From: Solwaraspora sp. WMMD792
Lineage (GTDB): Bacteria > Actinomycetota > Actinomycetes > Mycobacteriales > Micromonosporaceae
Assembly (NCBI RefSeq): GCF_029626105.1
Contig: NZ_JARUBH010000009.1
Span: 496,001-560,000 of the forward strand
Reading direction: 5' to 3'
DNA: 64,000 nt
Shown: piece after piece, positions 32,660-41,210 of the stretch
Layout: each line of letters begins with the position of its first letter
How positions within the stretch are numbered: position 1 is the stretch's first letter
Made by a program: the position numbers and the translations under genes
The notes under the pieces: model-generated
The model's database searches: none
What the model was told of the DNA's origin: nothing
What the model saw: only the letters and a program-made list of their open reading frames with translations

Positions 32660-33260
32660 GCACTTCCTCCAGGTAGGCGAGAGGACTGAGCCCACCGGTC
32701 AGGTCTTGGTCTGCGCCGACGAGTCCTAGTAAGGGGGGAGCATCCGCCACCGCCGGCAGGATTTCGATGCTGGTGGCCTTCATCCCCAGGATCTGGCCTG
32801 CCGCGTTGCGCTTGATCCGACCACGGACCGCAGCGTTGTGCCCGAGTGCCTGCTTCGCGGCTTCGACGAGCTGCGGCGGCAGGTCAACTTTGATCCGGCC
32901 TTCTCCACGGGGCGACCAGAGACCAAGGAAAGGCTTTGTGCGCACGCTCATCGAGTCGATCGAGCCAGACACCGAGCCGATTGACTCTCGGCGTACCTTA
33001 AGCGCCCGGTCGAGGTTGACCGAAGCGCGCCGGGTGACGGCTACCGACTTGCGGACCTGGCCGTCGACGATGAGGGAGAGCTTCATCCCCGTGTCGGGCG
33101 TCGCCCCGAGGCGGCCGGCAAGCCGGCGCGCGGTGCGCGCCGCATTGACGCCCCAACCATCGGGCAGCAGCTCCGCACCTTCGACCTGCTCGAAGCCATC
33201 GACAGCGCGAACGTTCAGCGCGTCCAGTTCGTCGTAGGTTGCGCCCGGCCCTGGCTCTAG
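32643..33260 (-). pseudogene. 3' part of an IS-interrupted gene partnered with the PIN gene
   Basis: Holds the last 204 codons of a 291-residue protein, from EPGPGATYDELDALNV to EEVREQAR. The apparent ATG at 33275 lies inside the terminal repeat of the insertion element and codes for MAAAV by accident. Deleting the 1512-bp element and one CTAG duplicate joins this part in frame to 34773-35034. Domain content is unclear: a basic N-terminal half with VDGQVRKSVAVTRRASVNL and a C-terminal segment with GRIKVDLPPQLVEAAKQALG. It overlaps the PIN gene by 17 bases, so it was probably the antitoxin or a partner. Confidence 0.8.
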
Positions 33261-34772
33261 TACGGCAGCCGCCATTTGCTAGTTGACCAGGGCGTAGTCG
33301 CGGTTGAGGCGGGTGCGTTGGTGGTGCCAGCGGGCGCGGGCCTGGTGCCGGCGTCGCCAGGTGAGCCAGTCGATGGCGTGGTCGGGTGATTGTGGGCGGT
33401 GGAGGGCGTCGGCGAGGAGACGTCCGATCTCGGGCACGGTCAATGGGATCAGTCCGGGCTCGGCCGGTGGCGGCTGGTCGGGTGTGGTCGGCGGGGGTGC
33501 CTGGCTGTCGGTGCGGTGGCGTAACTCGGCGGCGGTGACCGCGCAGACCGCGAGGGCGGCCATGACCAGCACGGTGTGCCGGGCGATCGCACCGTGCAGG
33601 CGGGCCTGGCACTGGTCCAGGCCGAAGTGGTCCTTGCCGAACTCGAAGCATTCCTCGACCGGCCACCGCAGCCCGGCGGCGCGGACCAGCCGCGACACGA
33701 CCGCCGGCTGCCCCTCGGGCACGTAGCAGTAGTGGAACGCCAGTTCACCGGTGGCCAGGTGACGGCGCACGAGGAGATGGTGCCGGGGCGAGGCGGTGGC
33801 GATCCACGCCCACGCGTACCAGCGGTGTCCCTTCGACCCGGCACCGGCCGAGCGGACCTGCCAGCCCCGACCGGCCCCACCGACCAGCAGGTCAACGGCT
33901 TGCGCGCTGGTCAACCGGTCACCCGACGGCGTCCGGACCATGAACGTGGAGGCGACCCGCAGCACGTACGTCTGCCCGCGGGCTTCGAGGAACTCCCTCA
34001 GGTCGGTGCAGTTGCCGTAGACCTCGTCACCGCAGATGACGTCGAAGGTCAGCTCGTCGGCGTACGCGTGAGTGCACAGGTCGATCGCGAGTTGGCCCTT
34101 CGTCCGGAACCCCAGCCCCGGAGGCAGCCCCGTGCGGGCGGCGGTGTCCGGGTCGGTGATCTGCTCGGCGGGGATCCACTGCCGGGCTGCGATCAGGGCG
34201 TGGCCGGTCCGTTCCCGCACATACGCCAGGTGCACGGTGTTGATGCCGTTGGCGACCCGACCAGCGCAGCCCATGTACTGCCGTTTCACCCCGGCCGTCC
34301 CGGTGCCGTGCTTCGGCTGTCCGGTCTCGTCCAACGCCCCGACCGCCAGCCCACGCCGCCGCCGGCGGCCGGCAGCGGTGTCCAACCCGGCGGCCGCGTA
34401 CCGCCGCACCTCGCCGGCCACGCCTTCGGTGTCCCACACCGCCCGGTTCAACAACCGCTGGGTCCGGTCCGGCGTGGCGTCCCCGACATGCTCGGCGATG
34501 GTCCACCCGTTGCGTTTCGGGATGCTGCTGACCAGCGCCGACATGTACCGGCCGACGTGCCGCCACGTCCGCGCCTGGACGAAACACGACCGCACCCGTT
34601 CCAACAGGTTGCCCTGTGCGCGTACCGCCCGGTCAGCCGCTACCCTGGCAGCAGCAGCCGCCTTCGATCTTGTAGTCCTCACAAACACATGATCAACAGG
34701 CGGCTGCGTCTACGTTGCACCACCCCTGCCGACGCGTCCTACCTGGTTACAGCCCTAATGGCGGCTGCCGTA
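33261..34772 (-). mobile_element. IS701-type insertion sequence, 1512 bp, complete
   Basis: Ends are defined by 16-bp perfect inverted repeats, TACGGCAGCCGCCATT at 33261-33276 and its complement at 34757-34772, with a further matched ACCAGG 25 bases in from each end. Both sides are flanked by CTAG (33257-33260 and 34773-34776), matching the 4-bp target duplication (YTAR) known for the IS701 family. One transposase gene fills the element. Clean repeats and an intact gene suggest recent insertion. Confidence 0.9.
33279..34688 (-). CDS. IS701-family DDE transposase
   Basis: Transposase of 469 residues, full length. The family start WTIAEHVGDATPDRTQRLLN is present. The DDE triad is visible as GALDETGQPKHG (first Asp), VICGDEVYGN (second Asp) and WPVEECFEFGKDHFGLDQ (Glu in the YREK-like region). 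It is encoded by GTG 34688 with the coding sequence between the terminal repeats. No frameshift or stop was seen, so the element may be active. It catalyses cut-and-paste movement of the element. Confidence 0.9.
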   Translation of the reverse strand: MFVRTTRSKAAAAARVAADRAVRAQGNLLERVRSCFVQARTWRHVGRYMSALVSSIPKRNGWTIAEHVGDATPDRTQRLLNRAVWDTEGVAGEVRRYAAAGLDTAAGRRRRRGLAVGALDETGQPKHGTGTAGVKRQYMGCAGRVANGINTVHLAYVRERTGHALIAARQWIPAEQITDPDTAARTGLPPGLGFRTKGQLAIDLCTHAYADELTFDVICGDEVYGNCTDLREFLEARGQTYVLRVASTFMVRTPSGDRLTSAQAVDLLVGGAGRGWQVRSAGAGSKGHRWYAWAWIATASPRHHLLVRRHLATGELAFHYCYVPEGQPAVVSRLVRAAGLRWPVEECFEFGKDHFGLDQCQARLHGAIARHTVLVMAALAVCAVTAAELRHRTDSQAPPPTTPDQPPPAEPGLIPLTVPEIGRLLADALHRPQSPDHAIDWLTWRRRHQARARWHHQRTRLNRDYALVN

Positions 34773-35034
34773 CTAGGGGAGCTAGCGCTGCTCGTACGCT
34801 CCCCAGCCCCAGTCGGGCAAAGGTCCAGGTGCTTCTCGGCACCCGCCGCTGACCGACAGGTCGTCTCCGGTCGGCGTCTTCCAGGTCTGCGAGCAGGTCA
34901 AGTACCTCTTCCAGGCGTACCAGAGCCTGCCGAGCGTCCATGCCCCCGACGGGGCCGCCCAGCGTCACGTCCAGCTCCGTGCGCACTGAGTTAGCTTCGC
35001 ACACCAGAATGGCCAGCGCGGTGACCGACATCAT
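34773..35034 (-). pseudogene. 5' part of the IS-interrupted PIN-partner gene
   Basis: Encodes MMSVTALAILVCEANSVRTE and 67 further residues, ending LGSVRAALAPL at the CTAG target. Reading on into the element gives VRQPPLGL and a stop at 34747. The region RQALVRLEEVLDLLADLEDA is a likely helical pair. The true start may be ATG 35034 or GTG 34986 (VRTELDV); neither has a strong ribosome site. It joins in frame to 32643-33260 when the element is removed. Confidence 0.75.
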
Positions 35035-35058
35035 CCCGGCCTGAGGTGAGTGATCAGC

Positions 35059-35259
35059 TCACGCCCGGGGACCGGCCGGGTACGCGGCACCAGTCGGTCG
35101 GCCCGGAAGCAGTGCGGCCGCTACGGCGTCCGCCTCGTCCCGGATGTGCTGAGCCGCGCCGCCGGTCAGTTCTTTGTCGCGCTGCGGCACGCCTGACCCA
35201 GGGCTGAAAGTTACGACGCCCGGTTGGGTGCGGTTGCCAGCGGACAGGTCTGGCACCAT
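35059..35259 (-). CDS. Hypothetical small protein, doubtful
   Basis: Open frame of 66 codons, MVPDLSAGNRTQPGVV through KELTGGAAQHIRDEADAVAA to YPAGPRA, with fairly strong G/C in third positions. It ends 25 bases upstream of the IS-interrupted gene on the same strand, so it could be the first gene of that operon. There is no convincing ribosome site and no recognised family; it may be a remnant. Confidence 0.3.
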   Translation of the reverse strand: MVPDLSAGNRTQPGVVTFSPGSGVPQRDKELTGGAAQHIRDEADAVAAALLPGRPTGAAYPAGPRA

Positions 35260-35521
35260 CGGCCGCTACCAGGGATTTCGTGCGCCTGATCGGGCGGTGG
35301 AGATCGGGGTCCGAATCGGGCAGTGGTGACAGCCCTACCCAGACCACCTCAACAGGCATTGACGTCAATCGATGGGATGGCTACCGTTTCGAGAGAGTTC
35401 CCGAAAGTTTACCGGAAGTTCCGGCGTCGTTCGTCTGCCGTCCATACCTGCCCAGCCGGGCGGTGTGGCCGGCCGGCAGGACGCGTCGGCGTCCGACAGC
35501 GACCCAGGAGGAACGAACGAG
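35260..35521. other. Upstream region of the DUF4956-VTC-CotH operon
   Basis: Non-coding as far as I can see. It contains CCCGAAAGTTTACC at about 35400-35413 followed at once by the palindrome CCGGAAGTTCCGG (35412-35424), and AGGAGG before the DUF4956 start. Related CCGGAAGTT motifs precede the xylanase and deacetylase genes. Confidence 0.45.
35412..35424. promoter_or_regulatory. Palindrome CCGGAAGTTCCGG, possible regulator site
   Basis: Perfect 6-1-6 palindrome located 98 bases before the DUF4956 start. It is similar to the CGGAAGTATTCCG palindrome at 41248-41260 and CCGGAAGTTTC at 42567-42577. The binding protein is unknown. Confidence 0.45.
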
Positions 35522-36127
35522 ATGACGCAGCTCGTCCTGTTCGCGATCGACATCGGCGCGGTGGCGCTGCTCGTCTTCGGGCTCTACTTCCCGCGCCACC
35601 GCCGTCGGGACCTCGTCGTGGCCTACCTCGGGGTCAACGTCGGCGTCCTGGCGGTGGCGAGTGCGTTGAGCGCCAGCAACGTCGGCGCCGGGCTCGGCCT
35701 CGGGCTCGCGCTGTTCGGCGTACTGTCGATCATCCGCCTGCGCTCGACAGAGCTGGACCAGCACGAGGTGGCCTACTACTTCTCCGCCCTGGCGCTGGGC
35801 ATCCTCGGCGCGTTGAGCACCACCTCGATCTGGCTCAGCGCCGGCCTGATGGCCCTCATCCTGGCGGTGATGTTCCTCGGCGACCACCCACGGCTGCTGC
35901 GGCACTACCGCCATCAGATCATGGTGCTCGACTCGGCGGTCACCGACCAGGTCGCCCTGGTCGCGCAGCTGGAGCAACTGCTCGGCGCCCGGGTGCACGG
36001 CGCCACCATCCAACGGCTCGACCTGGTCAACGAGACGACCATCGTGGACGTACGGTACTCGCTGGCCGGGCGGCGTACCGCCCCAGCTGCGACGGGTGCT
36101 CCGGCCGCGGCGGGAGCGGGCCGATGA
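35522..36127 (+). CDS. DUF4956 membrane protein
   Basis: Inner-membrane protein of 201 residues with about four hydrophobic segments in the first 130 residues (LVLFAIDIGAVALLVFGLYF, VAYLGVNVGVLAVASAL, GLGLGLALFGVLSII, ISALALGILGALSTTSIWLSAGLMALILAVMFL by order) and a soluble C-terminal domain. The RLRSTELDQHEVAYYFSALA segment is the hallmark of the DUF4956 family. ATG 35522 follows AGGAGG; longer frames through the upstream region have no ribosome site. It overlaps the VTC gene by 4 bases, and the three-gene order DUF4956-VTC-CotH recurs in bacteria, hinting at a shared surface phosphate or phosphotransfer function that is not experimentally defined. Confidence 0.85.
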   Translation: MTQLVLFAIDIGAVALLVFGLYFPRHRRRDLVVAYLGVNVGVLAVASALSASNVGAGLGLGLALFGVLSIIRLRSTELDQHEVAYYFSALALGILGALSTTSIWLSAGLMALILAVMFLGDHPRLLRHYRHQIMVLDSAVTDQVALVAQLEQLLGARVHGATIQRLDLVNETTIVDVRYSLAGRRTAPAATGAPAAAGAGR

Positions 36128-36984
36128 CGACGCTCGCGATCGCCGCCGCGCTCGGCGAGATGCCTCCGGTCGACCTGGCCGAGCTGATCGAGTGTGCCGC
36201 GTTGCAGACCAGGGTGGACCGCAAGTACGTCGTGCCGCTGACCGCACTGCCGTCGTTGCTGAGTCAGCTGCCCGCCGGCACCCGGGTGCTGGACATCGAC
36301 GCGGAGCGGTCGTTCCGCTACGAGTCGGTCTACTTTGACACGCCCTGGCTGGCCAGCTACCACTGCGCCGCCTACCGCCGTCGTCGGCGGTTCAAGGTGC
36401 GCACCCGGACCTACCTCGACTCCGGCGACTGCTGGCTCGAAGTCAAGATCAACGGTGCCCGGGACAGCATCACCAAGCATCGACTGCCGTACCTGTCACA
36501 GGACCGCAGCACGGTCGGTCCCGGCCGCGAGTTCGTCGATGAGGTGCTCTCCCGGGAGGCCATCCCGGCGGACGGTGACTTCGCCCAGACCCTGGTCACC
36601 AGCTACCGGCGCAGCACGCTGCTGCTGCCGGCCACCACCAGCCAGCGCTTCAGCCGGGTCACCATCGACACCGAACTGCGCTGGCAGTGCGGGTCGGCGA
36701 GTCTGACGCTGCCGCAGGTCGCCGTCGTCGAGACGAAGTCGAGCGCGGCGGCCGCGGCCGCCGACCGGCTGCTGTGGCGCGGCGGCATCCGACCGATGCG
36801 CATCTCCAAGTACGCGACCGGCCTGGCCGCGCTGCGGCCGGACCTGCCGGACGGCCCGTGGCGGCGTACCCTGCGTCGGCACTTCTGCGGCATCCCTGCC
36901 CCGTCGGGTCGGCCGCCGGGCCCGGCGACGCAGGCGGCGCCGAGCGTCGTGCGCCACATCGAACAGGAGGCATCGTGCGTCTAA
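36124..36984 (+). CDS. VTC-domain protein (polyphosphate polymerase-like)
   Basis: Cytoplasmic protein of 286 residues with the VTC triphosphate-tunnel fold: TRVDRKYVVPL near residue 30 (basic tunnel residues), YFDTPWLASYHCAAYRRRRRFKVRTRTY, CWLEVKINGARDSITKHRLPY and a VVETKSS strand (Glu). In yeast this domain polymerises polyphosphate from ATP; bacterial members near CotH have no defined product. ATG 36124 overlaps the DUF4956 stop. It overlaps the CotH gene by 10 bases, so all three are coupled. A role in supplying phosphate for a surface polymer is inference. Confidence 0.85.
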   Translation: MTTLAIAAALGEMPPVDLAELIECAALQTRVDRKYVVPLTALPSLLSQLPAGTRVLDIDAERSFRYESVYFDTPWLASYHCAAYRRRRRFKVRTRTYLDSGDCWLEVKINGARDSITKHRLPYLSQDRSTVGPGREFVDEVLSREAIPADGDFAQTLVTSYRRSTLLLPATTSQRFSRVTIDTELRWQCGSASLTLPQVAVVETKSSAAAAAADRLLWRGGIRPMRISKYATGLAALRPDLPDGPWRRTLRRHFCGIPAPSGRPPGPATQAAPSVVRHIEQEASCV

Positions 36985-39188
36985 CCGTCGATAGCACCGG
37001 GGCCGCGACGGCGGCCGTCCGCGCCGTGGGAGTCGCGGTCGCGGCCACTCTGGTCGCCGGGCTGCTCGTCTCCCACTCACCGCCGGCCGGCGCCGAACCC
37101 GTCGCCGGCAGCGACCGGGGTACCGGCGTCGACCAAACCGGCGTTGACAAGACCGGCAGCGGCCAGTCTGGCAGCGGACCGCTCGCCGTGGCCGACCAGA
37201 TCGCGGCGGCCGACGCGGCCGAGGACCTGGTCGGCGACATCCAGTTCTCGGTGCCCAGCGGCACCTTCCAGGGCGAGGTCGCGGTGTCGCTGAGCACCAC
37301 GGTCAGCGGCGCGCAGATCCGTTACACCACCAACGGCCAGCTGCCGACCGCACAGTCCACGCTCTACTCCGGGAACGCGCTGCGCTTCACCGGCACCACC
37401 CAGCTGCGGGCCCAGGCGTTCGTCGGCGGCGTGGCCTCCGGTGAACCCGGCACCGCGATGTACGTCGCCCGCGCCGTCACCACCAATCACGACCTGCCGG
37501 TGGTCGTCGTCGACACTTACGGTGCCGGCCGGCCCGCCCGAGAGTACTTCGACTCGTCCCTGATGATCTTCGACCCGGGCAGTGGCACGACAGCGTTGAA
37601 CGGCACCCCGGCGGTCGCCACCCGGGCCGGATTCCGGCTGCGTGGCCAGTCGTCGTCGACGTTCGAAAAGACCCCGTACCGGATCGAGTTCTGGGACAAC
37701 GACGACGATGACGCCGACTACCCGGTGCTCGGCATGCCCGCCCAGTCGGACTGGGTGCTGCGCGGCCCTTTCCCGGACAAGTCGCTGATCCGCGAGGCGC
37801 TCGTCTACGACCTGGGCCGGGAGATGGGTCTGTACGCCCCGCGCTACCGCTTCGTGGAGTTCTACCGGAACACCGACGCCACGCCGGTCGGTGATGACGA
37901 CTACATGGGCGTCTACATGATCGTCGAGACGATCAAGAACTCGAAGGAGCGGCTCGACCTCAAGCAACTCGACGAGGACGACCTGACGCTGCCGAAGATC
38001 ACCGGTGGCTACATCTGGAAGTTCGAGTGGATGGCCGCTGAGGAGCCGACGCTGCCCTGCACCGGGCCGGCCGCCACCTGCTGGAACTACCTGGAGGTCG
38101 CCGACCCCGACCCGCTGCAGCCCGAGCAGGCCGACTGGTTGCGCGGCTATCTGCAGCAGTTCCACGACGTGCTCCGGGCACCCAACTTCGCCGACCCGGA
38201 GACCGGCTACCGGGCGTACATCGAGGTCGGCACGTTCATCGACCAGATGATCCTCAATGAGCTCAGCCGGGAGATGGACGCGTACATCCGCAGCGCCTAC
38301 TTCTACAAGGACCGGGACACGAAGATCTTCGCCGGACCGCTGTGGGACTACGACCTGACCTTCGGCGTCGGTGGCTTCTTCCAGAACGACCAGACCGCTG
38401 GCTGGCAGTACCAGCAGATTCGCCAGCCGGTGGCGAACGACTGGTTCAACCAGTTGATGCGCGACCCGGCGTTCGTGAACGAGGTCCGGCTGCGCTGGCA
38501 GTCGTTGCGGCGCGGTCTGCTCTCCGACGCGTCGCTGCGGGCCCGGATCGACGCCCTGGCCGCACCACTGACCAACGGTGCGCAGCGCAACTTCCAGCGG
38601 TGGCCGAACCTGACCTCACCGATGATCGGGTTCTTCTTCACCCCGACCGCGCCGACCTGGCGCGGCCAGGTCGACTACATGCGGGACTGGATGCTTCAGC
38701 GGGCGGCCTGGTTGGACTCCACGGCCGGCTGGGGTGGACCGACCAACACACCGCCGCCGACGACCGCACCCCCGACCACCCCGCCCCCGACCACCCCGCC
38801 CCCGACCACCCCGCCCCCGACGACGCCGCCCCCGACCACCCCACCGCCGCCCACGACCGCGCCGCCGCCGACCACGGCGCCCCCCGGATCGGCCTGTACG
38901 GCGACGTACTCGGTGACCAGCCAGTGGCCGGGCGGTTTCCAGGGTGAGGTGCGGGTGACCGCCGGGTCCGCACCGATCAGCAACTGGACGGTGAGCTGGA
39001 CCTTCACCAACGGTCAGACGGTCAGCCAGGCGTGGAACGCCACCGTCACCAGCCAGGGGGCCTCAGTCACCGCCCGGAACGTGGCCTACAACGGGGCGCT
39101 CGGCCCCGGGGCGAGCACCAGCTTCGGCTTCCTGGGCTCGTGGAACGGCACCAACGGCACACCTGCGGTGAGTTGCACGGCGAGCTGA
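36975..39188 (+). CDS. Secreted CotH-kinase protein with chitobiase-type and CBM2 domains
   Basis: Exported protein of 737 residues. GTG 36975 follows AGGAGG and starts a signal peptide ending near PAGAEP; the longer frame has no ribosome site. Order: a Ser/Gly-rich spacer, a beta-sandwich like the chitobiase C-terminal domain (about 85-150; RYTTNGQLPTAQSTLY), a CotH kinase domain (about 170-560), a long Pro-Thr linker, and a C-terminal CBM2. CotH features are SSSTFEKTPYRIEF (Lys), RGPFPDKSLIREALVYD, GVYMIVETIK (Glu) and GPLWDYDLTFG (Asp). CotH enzymes phosphorylate spore-coat proteins from the inside; here the cellulose-binding module and signal peptide put the kinase outside the cell, on plant polymer or the wall. 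Its acceptor is unknown. Confidence 0.85.
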   Translation: MRLTVDSTGAATAAVRAVGVAVAATLVAGLLVSHSPPAGAEPVAGSDRGTGVDQTGVDKTGSGQSGSGPLAVADQIAAADAAEDLVGDIQFSVPSGTFQGEVAVSLSTTVSGAQIRYTTNGQLPTAQSTLYSGNALRFTGTTQLRAQAFVGGVASGEPGTAMYVARAVTTNHDLPVVVVDTYGAGRPAREYFDSSLMIFDPGSGTTALNGTPAVATRAGFRLRGQSSSTFEKTPYRIEFWDNDDDDADYPVLGMPAQSDWVLRGPFPDKSLIREALVYDLGREMGLYAPRYRFVEFYRNTDATPVGDDDYMGVYMIVETIKNSKERLDLKQLDEDDLTLPKITGGYIWKFEWMAAEEPTLPCTGPAATCWNYLEVADPDPLQPEQADWLRGYLQQFHDVLRAPNFADPETGYRAYIEVGTFIDQMILNELSREMDAYIRSAYFYKDRDTKIFAGPLWDYDLTFGVGGFFQNDQTAGWQYQQIRQPVANDWFNQLMRDPAFVNEVRLRWQSLRRGLLSDASLRARIDALAAPLTNGAQRNFQRWPNLTSPMIGFFFTPTAPTWRGQVDYMRDWMLQRAAWLDSTAGWGGPTNTPPPTTAPPTTPPPTTPPPTTPPPTTPPPTTPPPPTTAPPPTTAPPGSACTATYSVTSQWPGGFQGEVRVTAGSAPISNWTVSWTFTNGQTVSQAWNATVTSQGASVTARNVAYNGALGPGASTSFGFLGSWNGTNGTPAVSCTAS
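38752..38887 (+). repeat. Pro-Thr linker repeats in the CotH gene
   Basis: Direct repeats of about 12 bases encoding PPTT and PPTTP/A separate the CotH and CBM2 modules. The sequence is low-complexity and prone to length change. Confidence 0.9.
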
Positions 39189-39308
39189 CCGGGCCGGCAC
39201 CCGTGTGAGAGGCCGGTTCGCTAGGTCTTGTCCATTGTGGGTTGATCTGATCGTGCGGATGTGAACGTTGGTCGTAACCAGTGAGGACGTGACCGCGTTG
39301 GGTCGATC

Positions 39309-40139
39309 ATGGTTGAACGCGCGGCGTATCCGAGTGACCTGACCGACGAACAGTGGGCGGTGATCGGACCGTTCCTGCAGGCGTGGAAGACCCGCCACCC
39401 GTCGGTGTCCGGGCACCAGGGCCGCTACGAGCTGCGGGAGATCGTGAACGCGATCTTCTACCAGAACCGGACCGGCTGTCAGTGGGCGTACCTGCCACAC
39501 GACCTGCCGCCGAAGTCGGCCACGTACTACTACTTCGCCCGGTGGCGTGACGACGGCACCGACCAGGTCATCCACGACCTGCTGCGCTGCCAGGCACGGG
39601 AGAAGGCCGGCCGTACCGAGGACCCGACCGCGGTCGTGCTGGACACCCAGTCGATCCGCGTGGCCAACAATGTGCCCGCCGCGACGACCGGCAAGGACGC
39701 GGCCAAGAAGGTACCGGGGCGGAAACGGGGCCTCGCCGTGGACGCGTTGGGGCTGGTCATCGCGGTCGTGGTCACCGCCGCGTCGGTCACCGACAACGCC
39801 ATCGGCATCCGGCTGCTCGACCGGGTCGTCACGCACACCCCCACCGTGACCCGCGCGTGGGTCGACGCCGGGTTCAAACAGGACATGGCGCTGCACGGCG
39901 CCGTCCTGGGTGTCGACGTCGAGGTCGTCAAACGCGCCGACACCCGACCCGGGTTCGTACCGGTCCGCAGACGCTGGATCGTCGAACAGACCCTCGGCAC
40001 CCTGATGCTGCACCGCCGTCTCGTCCGCGAGTACGAGAGCAGACCGGAGTCCAGCGTGTCACGCACCTGGTGGGCGTCCACCGCGAACCTGGTCCGCCGA
40101 CTCACCGGCACCAGCACACCCACCTGGCGGCAGCGGTGA
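39309..40139 (+). CDS. IS5-family transposase
   Basis: Transposase of 276 residues. The N-terminal DUF4096-like domain reads YPSDLTDEQWAVIGPFL and GCQWAYLPHDLPPKSATYYYF. The DDE catalytic residues are in AVVLDTQSIRVANN (Asp), AWVDAGFKQD (Asp) and VPVRRRWIVEQTLGTL (Glu). It appears intact. The stop overlaps the next start as GTGA. Moves the element by DDE chemistry. Confidence 0.85.
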   Translation: MVERAAYPSDLTDEQWAVIGPFLQAWKTRHPSVSGHQGRYELREIVNAIFYQNRTGCQWAYLPHDLPPKSATYYYFARWRDDGTDQVIHDLLRCQAREKAGRTEDPTAVVLDTQSIRVANNVPAATTGKDAAKKVPGRKRGLAVDALGLVIAVVVTAASVTDNAIGIRLLDRVVTHTPTVTRAWVDAGFKQDMALHGAVLGVDVEVVKRADTRPGFVPVRRRWIVEQTLGTLMLHRRLVREYESRPESSVSRTWWASTANLVRRLTGTSTPTWRQR

Positions 40140-40543
40140 ACCTCACCACGGTCCTCGACCTGATCACCCACCGGGAAACCACCGCCGGCCAGCAAGCCGA
40201 CCGGCTCCGCGAGCAGATCGTCACACTCACCGCCGAACTCGGCCGCGTCGACAGCGAACTGGCCGCCCTGGCGACCACCCGCACCACCCTGCGCACGCTC
40301 GCCGCCGCCGAGTTCACCGCCGACGACCCGACGATCGCCAGCACCCCCTACCAGCAGATCCTGGAAGTCCTCGCCACCGCACCCGCCGGCATGCGGGCGA
40401 AGGGCATCTGCATCGCGCTCGGCGTCGAGCCCTCACCGAAACACGTCGAAGGCACCCGCGCGAAGCTCAAACGCATGGTCAACCGCCAGATCCTCACCGA
40501 AGACGAACCCGGAGTATTCACTCTCGCCCCGAAAAGGACGTAA
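40136..40543 (+). CDS. IS5-associated accessory protein, coiled coil plus winged-helix-like
   Basis: Protein of 135 residues that begins GTG 40136, overlapping the transposase stop (GTGA). Residues 1-60 are a charged coiled coil (ETTAGQQADRLREQIVTL). Residues 75-135 (YQQILEVLATAPAGMRAKGI, MVNRQILTEDEPGVF) resemble a winged-helix DNA-binding domain. It is likely a helper of the transposase or a cargo regulator. The long alternative frame upstream runs through the transposase and is not used. Confidence 0.6.
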   Translation: MNLTTVLDLITHRETTAGQQADRLREQIVTLTAELGRVDSELAALATTRTTLRTLAAAEFTADDPTIASTPYQQILEVLATAPAGMRAKGICIALGVEPSPKHVEGTRAKLKRMVNRQILTEDEPGVFTLAPKRT

Positions 40544-40567
40544 TCTTCCGAACTGCCCTCTGACGAT

Positions 40568-40613
40568 ACGTACCCGGCATCCATGCCTGCGCTTGGTATG
40601 GTGCCGGGTACGT
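40568..40613. terminator. Hairpin downstream of the IS5-type element
   Basis: ACGTACCCGGCA (40568-40579) pairs perfectly with TGCCGGGTACGT (40602-40613). The inner bases CCAT and ATGG extend the stem with a bulge. It separates the element from the cold-shock gene. Confidence 0.6.
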
Positions 40614-40701
40614 GTCGGTTGCGGTCGTGGTAGTGGTGGTCCGGGGTGCCGTGGTGGGGTGCCGTAGCGGTCGCGAACGGGGTCGGTGAGGAGGCTGCGG
40701 T

Positions 40702-41121
40702 ATGGGTGCCGGTCGGGTGGTCAGGTTCGATGAGGGGCGCGGCTACGGGTTCATCGCCCCGGACGACGGTGGCGACGACGTCTTCGTGCACGCCGGTGAG
40801 CTCACGCAACGTGGCATCCGGGTGGCGACCGGCACCCGGGTGTCGTTCAAGGTGATCGACGGCGGTCGCGGTCCCAAGGCGTACGACGTCGAGATCATCG
40901 ATGATGCCACCGCTCCCACCGGGGGCGTGGTCAGCCGGGCGGCGGGCACCTCCGGCGAGGGCGGCGACGACGAGCTCTGCGAGATCTTCTCCGAGCCGGA
41001 GTACCTGCAGCGGATCACGGAGCTGCTGCTGTCCGACGCGCCCTACCTCACCGGTGCGCAGATCGTCGAGTTGCGTGGCCACCTGCTGCGGTTCTCCCGC
41101 AAGTGTGGCTGGGTCGACTGA
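40702..41121 (+). CDS. Cold-shock-domain protein with C-terminal extension
   Basis: RNA/ssDNA-binding protein of 139 residues. Residues 1-68 form a cold-shock domain with RNP1-like GRGYGFIAP and RNP2-like DVFVHAGEL. Unlike the usual 67-residue CspA type, it has a further 70 residues containing SEPEYLQRITELLLSDAPYL and VELRGHLLRFSRKCGWVD, a helical pair of unknown fold that may be specific to actinobacteria. ATG 40702 follows GAGGAGG. It stands alone and is followed by a short hairpin. Confidence 0.85.
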   Translation: MGAGRVVRFDEGRGYGFIAPDDGGDDVFVHAGELTQRGIRVATGTRVSFKVIDGGRGPKAYDVEIIDDATAPTGGVVSRAAGTSGEGGDDELCEIFSEPEYLQRITELLLSDAPYLTGAQIVELRGHLLRFSRKCGWVD

Positions 41122-41210
41122 CCATCTGGTCGCACTTCGCCGCCTGACGGCGTCCTCCGGCCCGCCACCCTCCGGCCTGCCCGGCCTGCCACCTTCGCAT
41201 CCAGGGTTGA

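Larger units (their letters stand above)
39309..40543 (+). mobile_element. IS5-type insertion sequence, ends unresolved
   Basis: Coordinates give only the coding part, a transposase and an overlapping accessory gene. AGGTCTTGTCC at about 39222 resembles an IS end, but the best partner after 40543 (AAGGACGTAATCTT) matches it only partly, so the termini and target duplication are not assigned. Confidence 0.55.

Noticed and set aside
33261-33275. ATG 33275 as start of a complete 210-residue gene
   Set aside because: It lies in the terminal repeat of the insertion element, and the natural reading continues beyond the element.
38752-38887. Regularly spaced short repeats resembling a CRISPR array
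   Set aside because: The units are adjacent, in frame and code PPTT; there are no spacers. The same applies to the other linkers.
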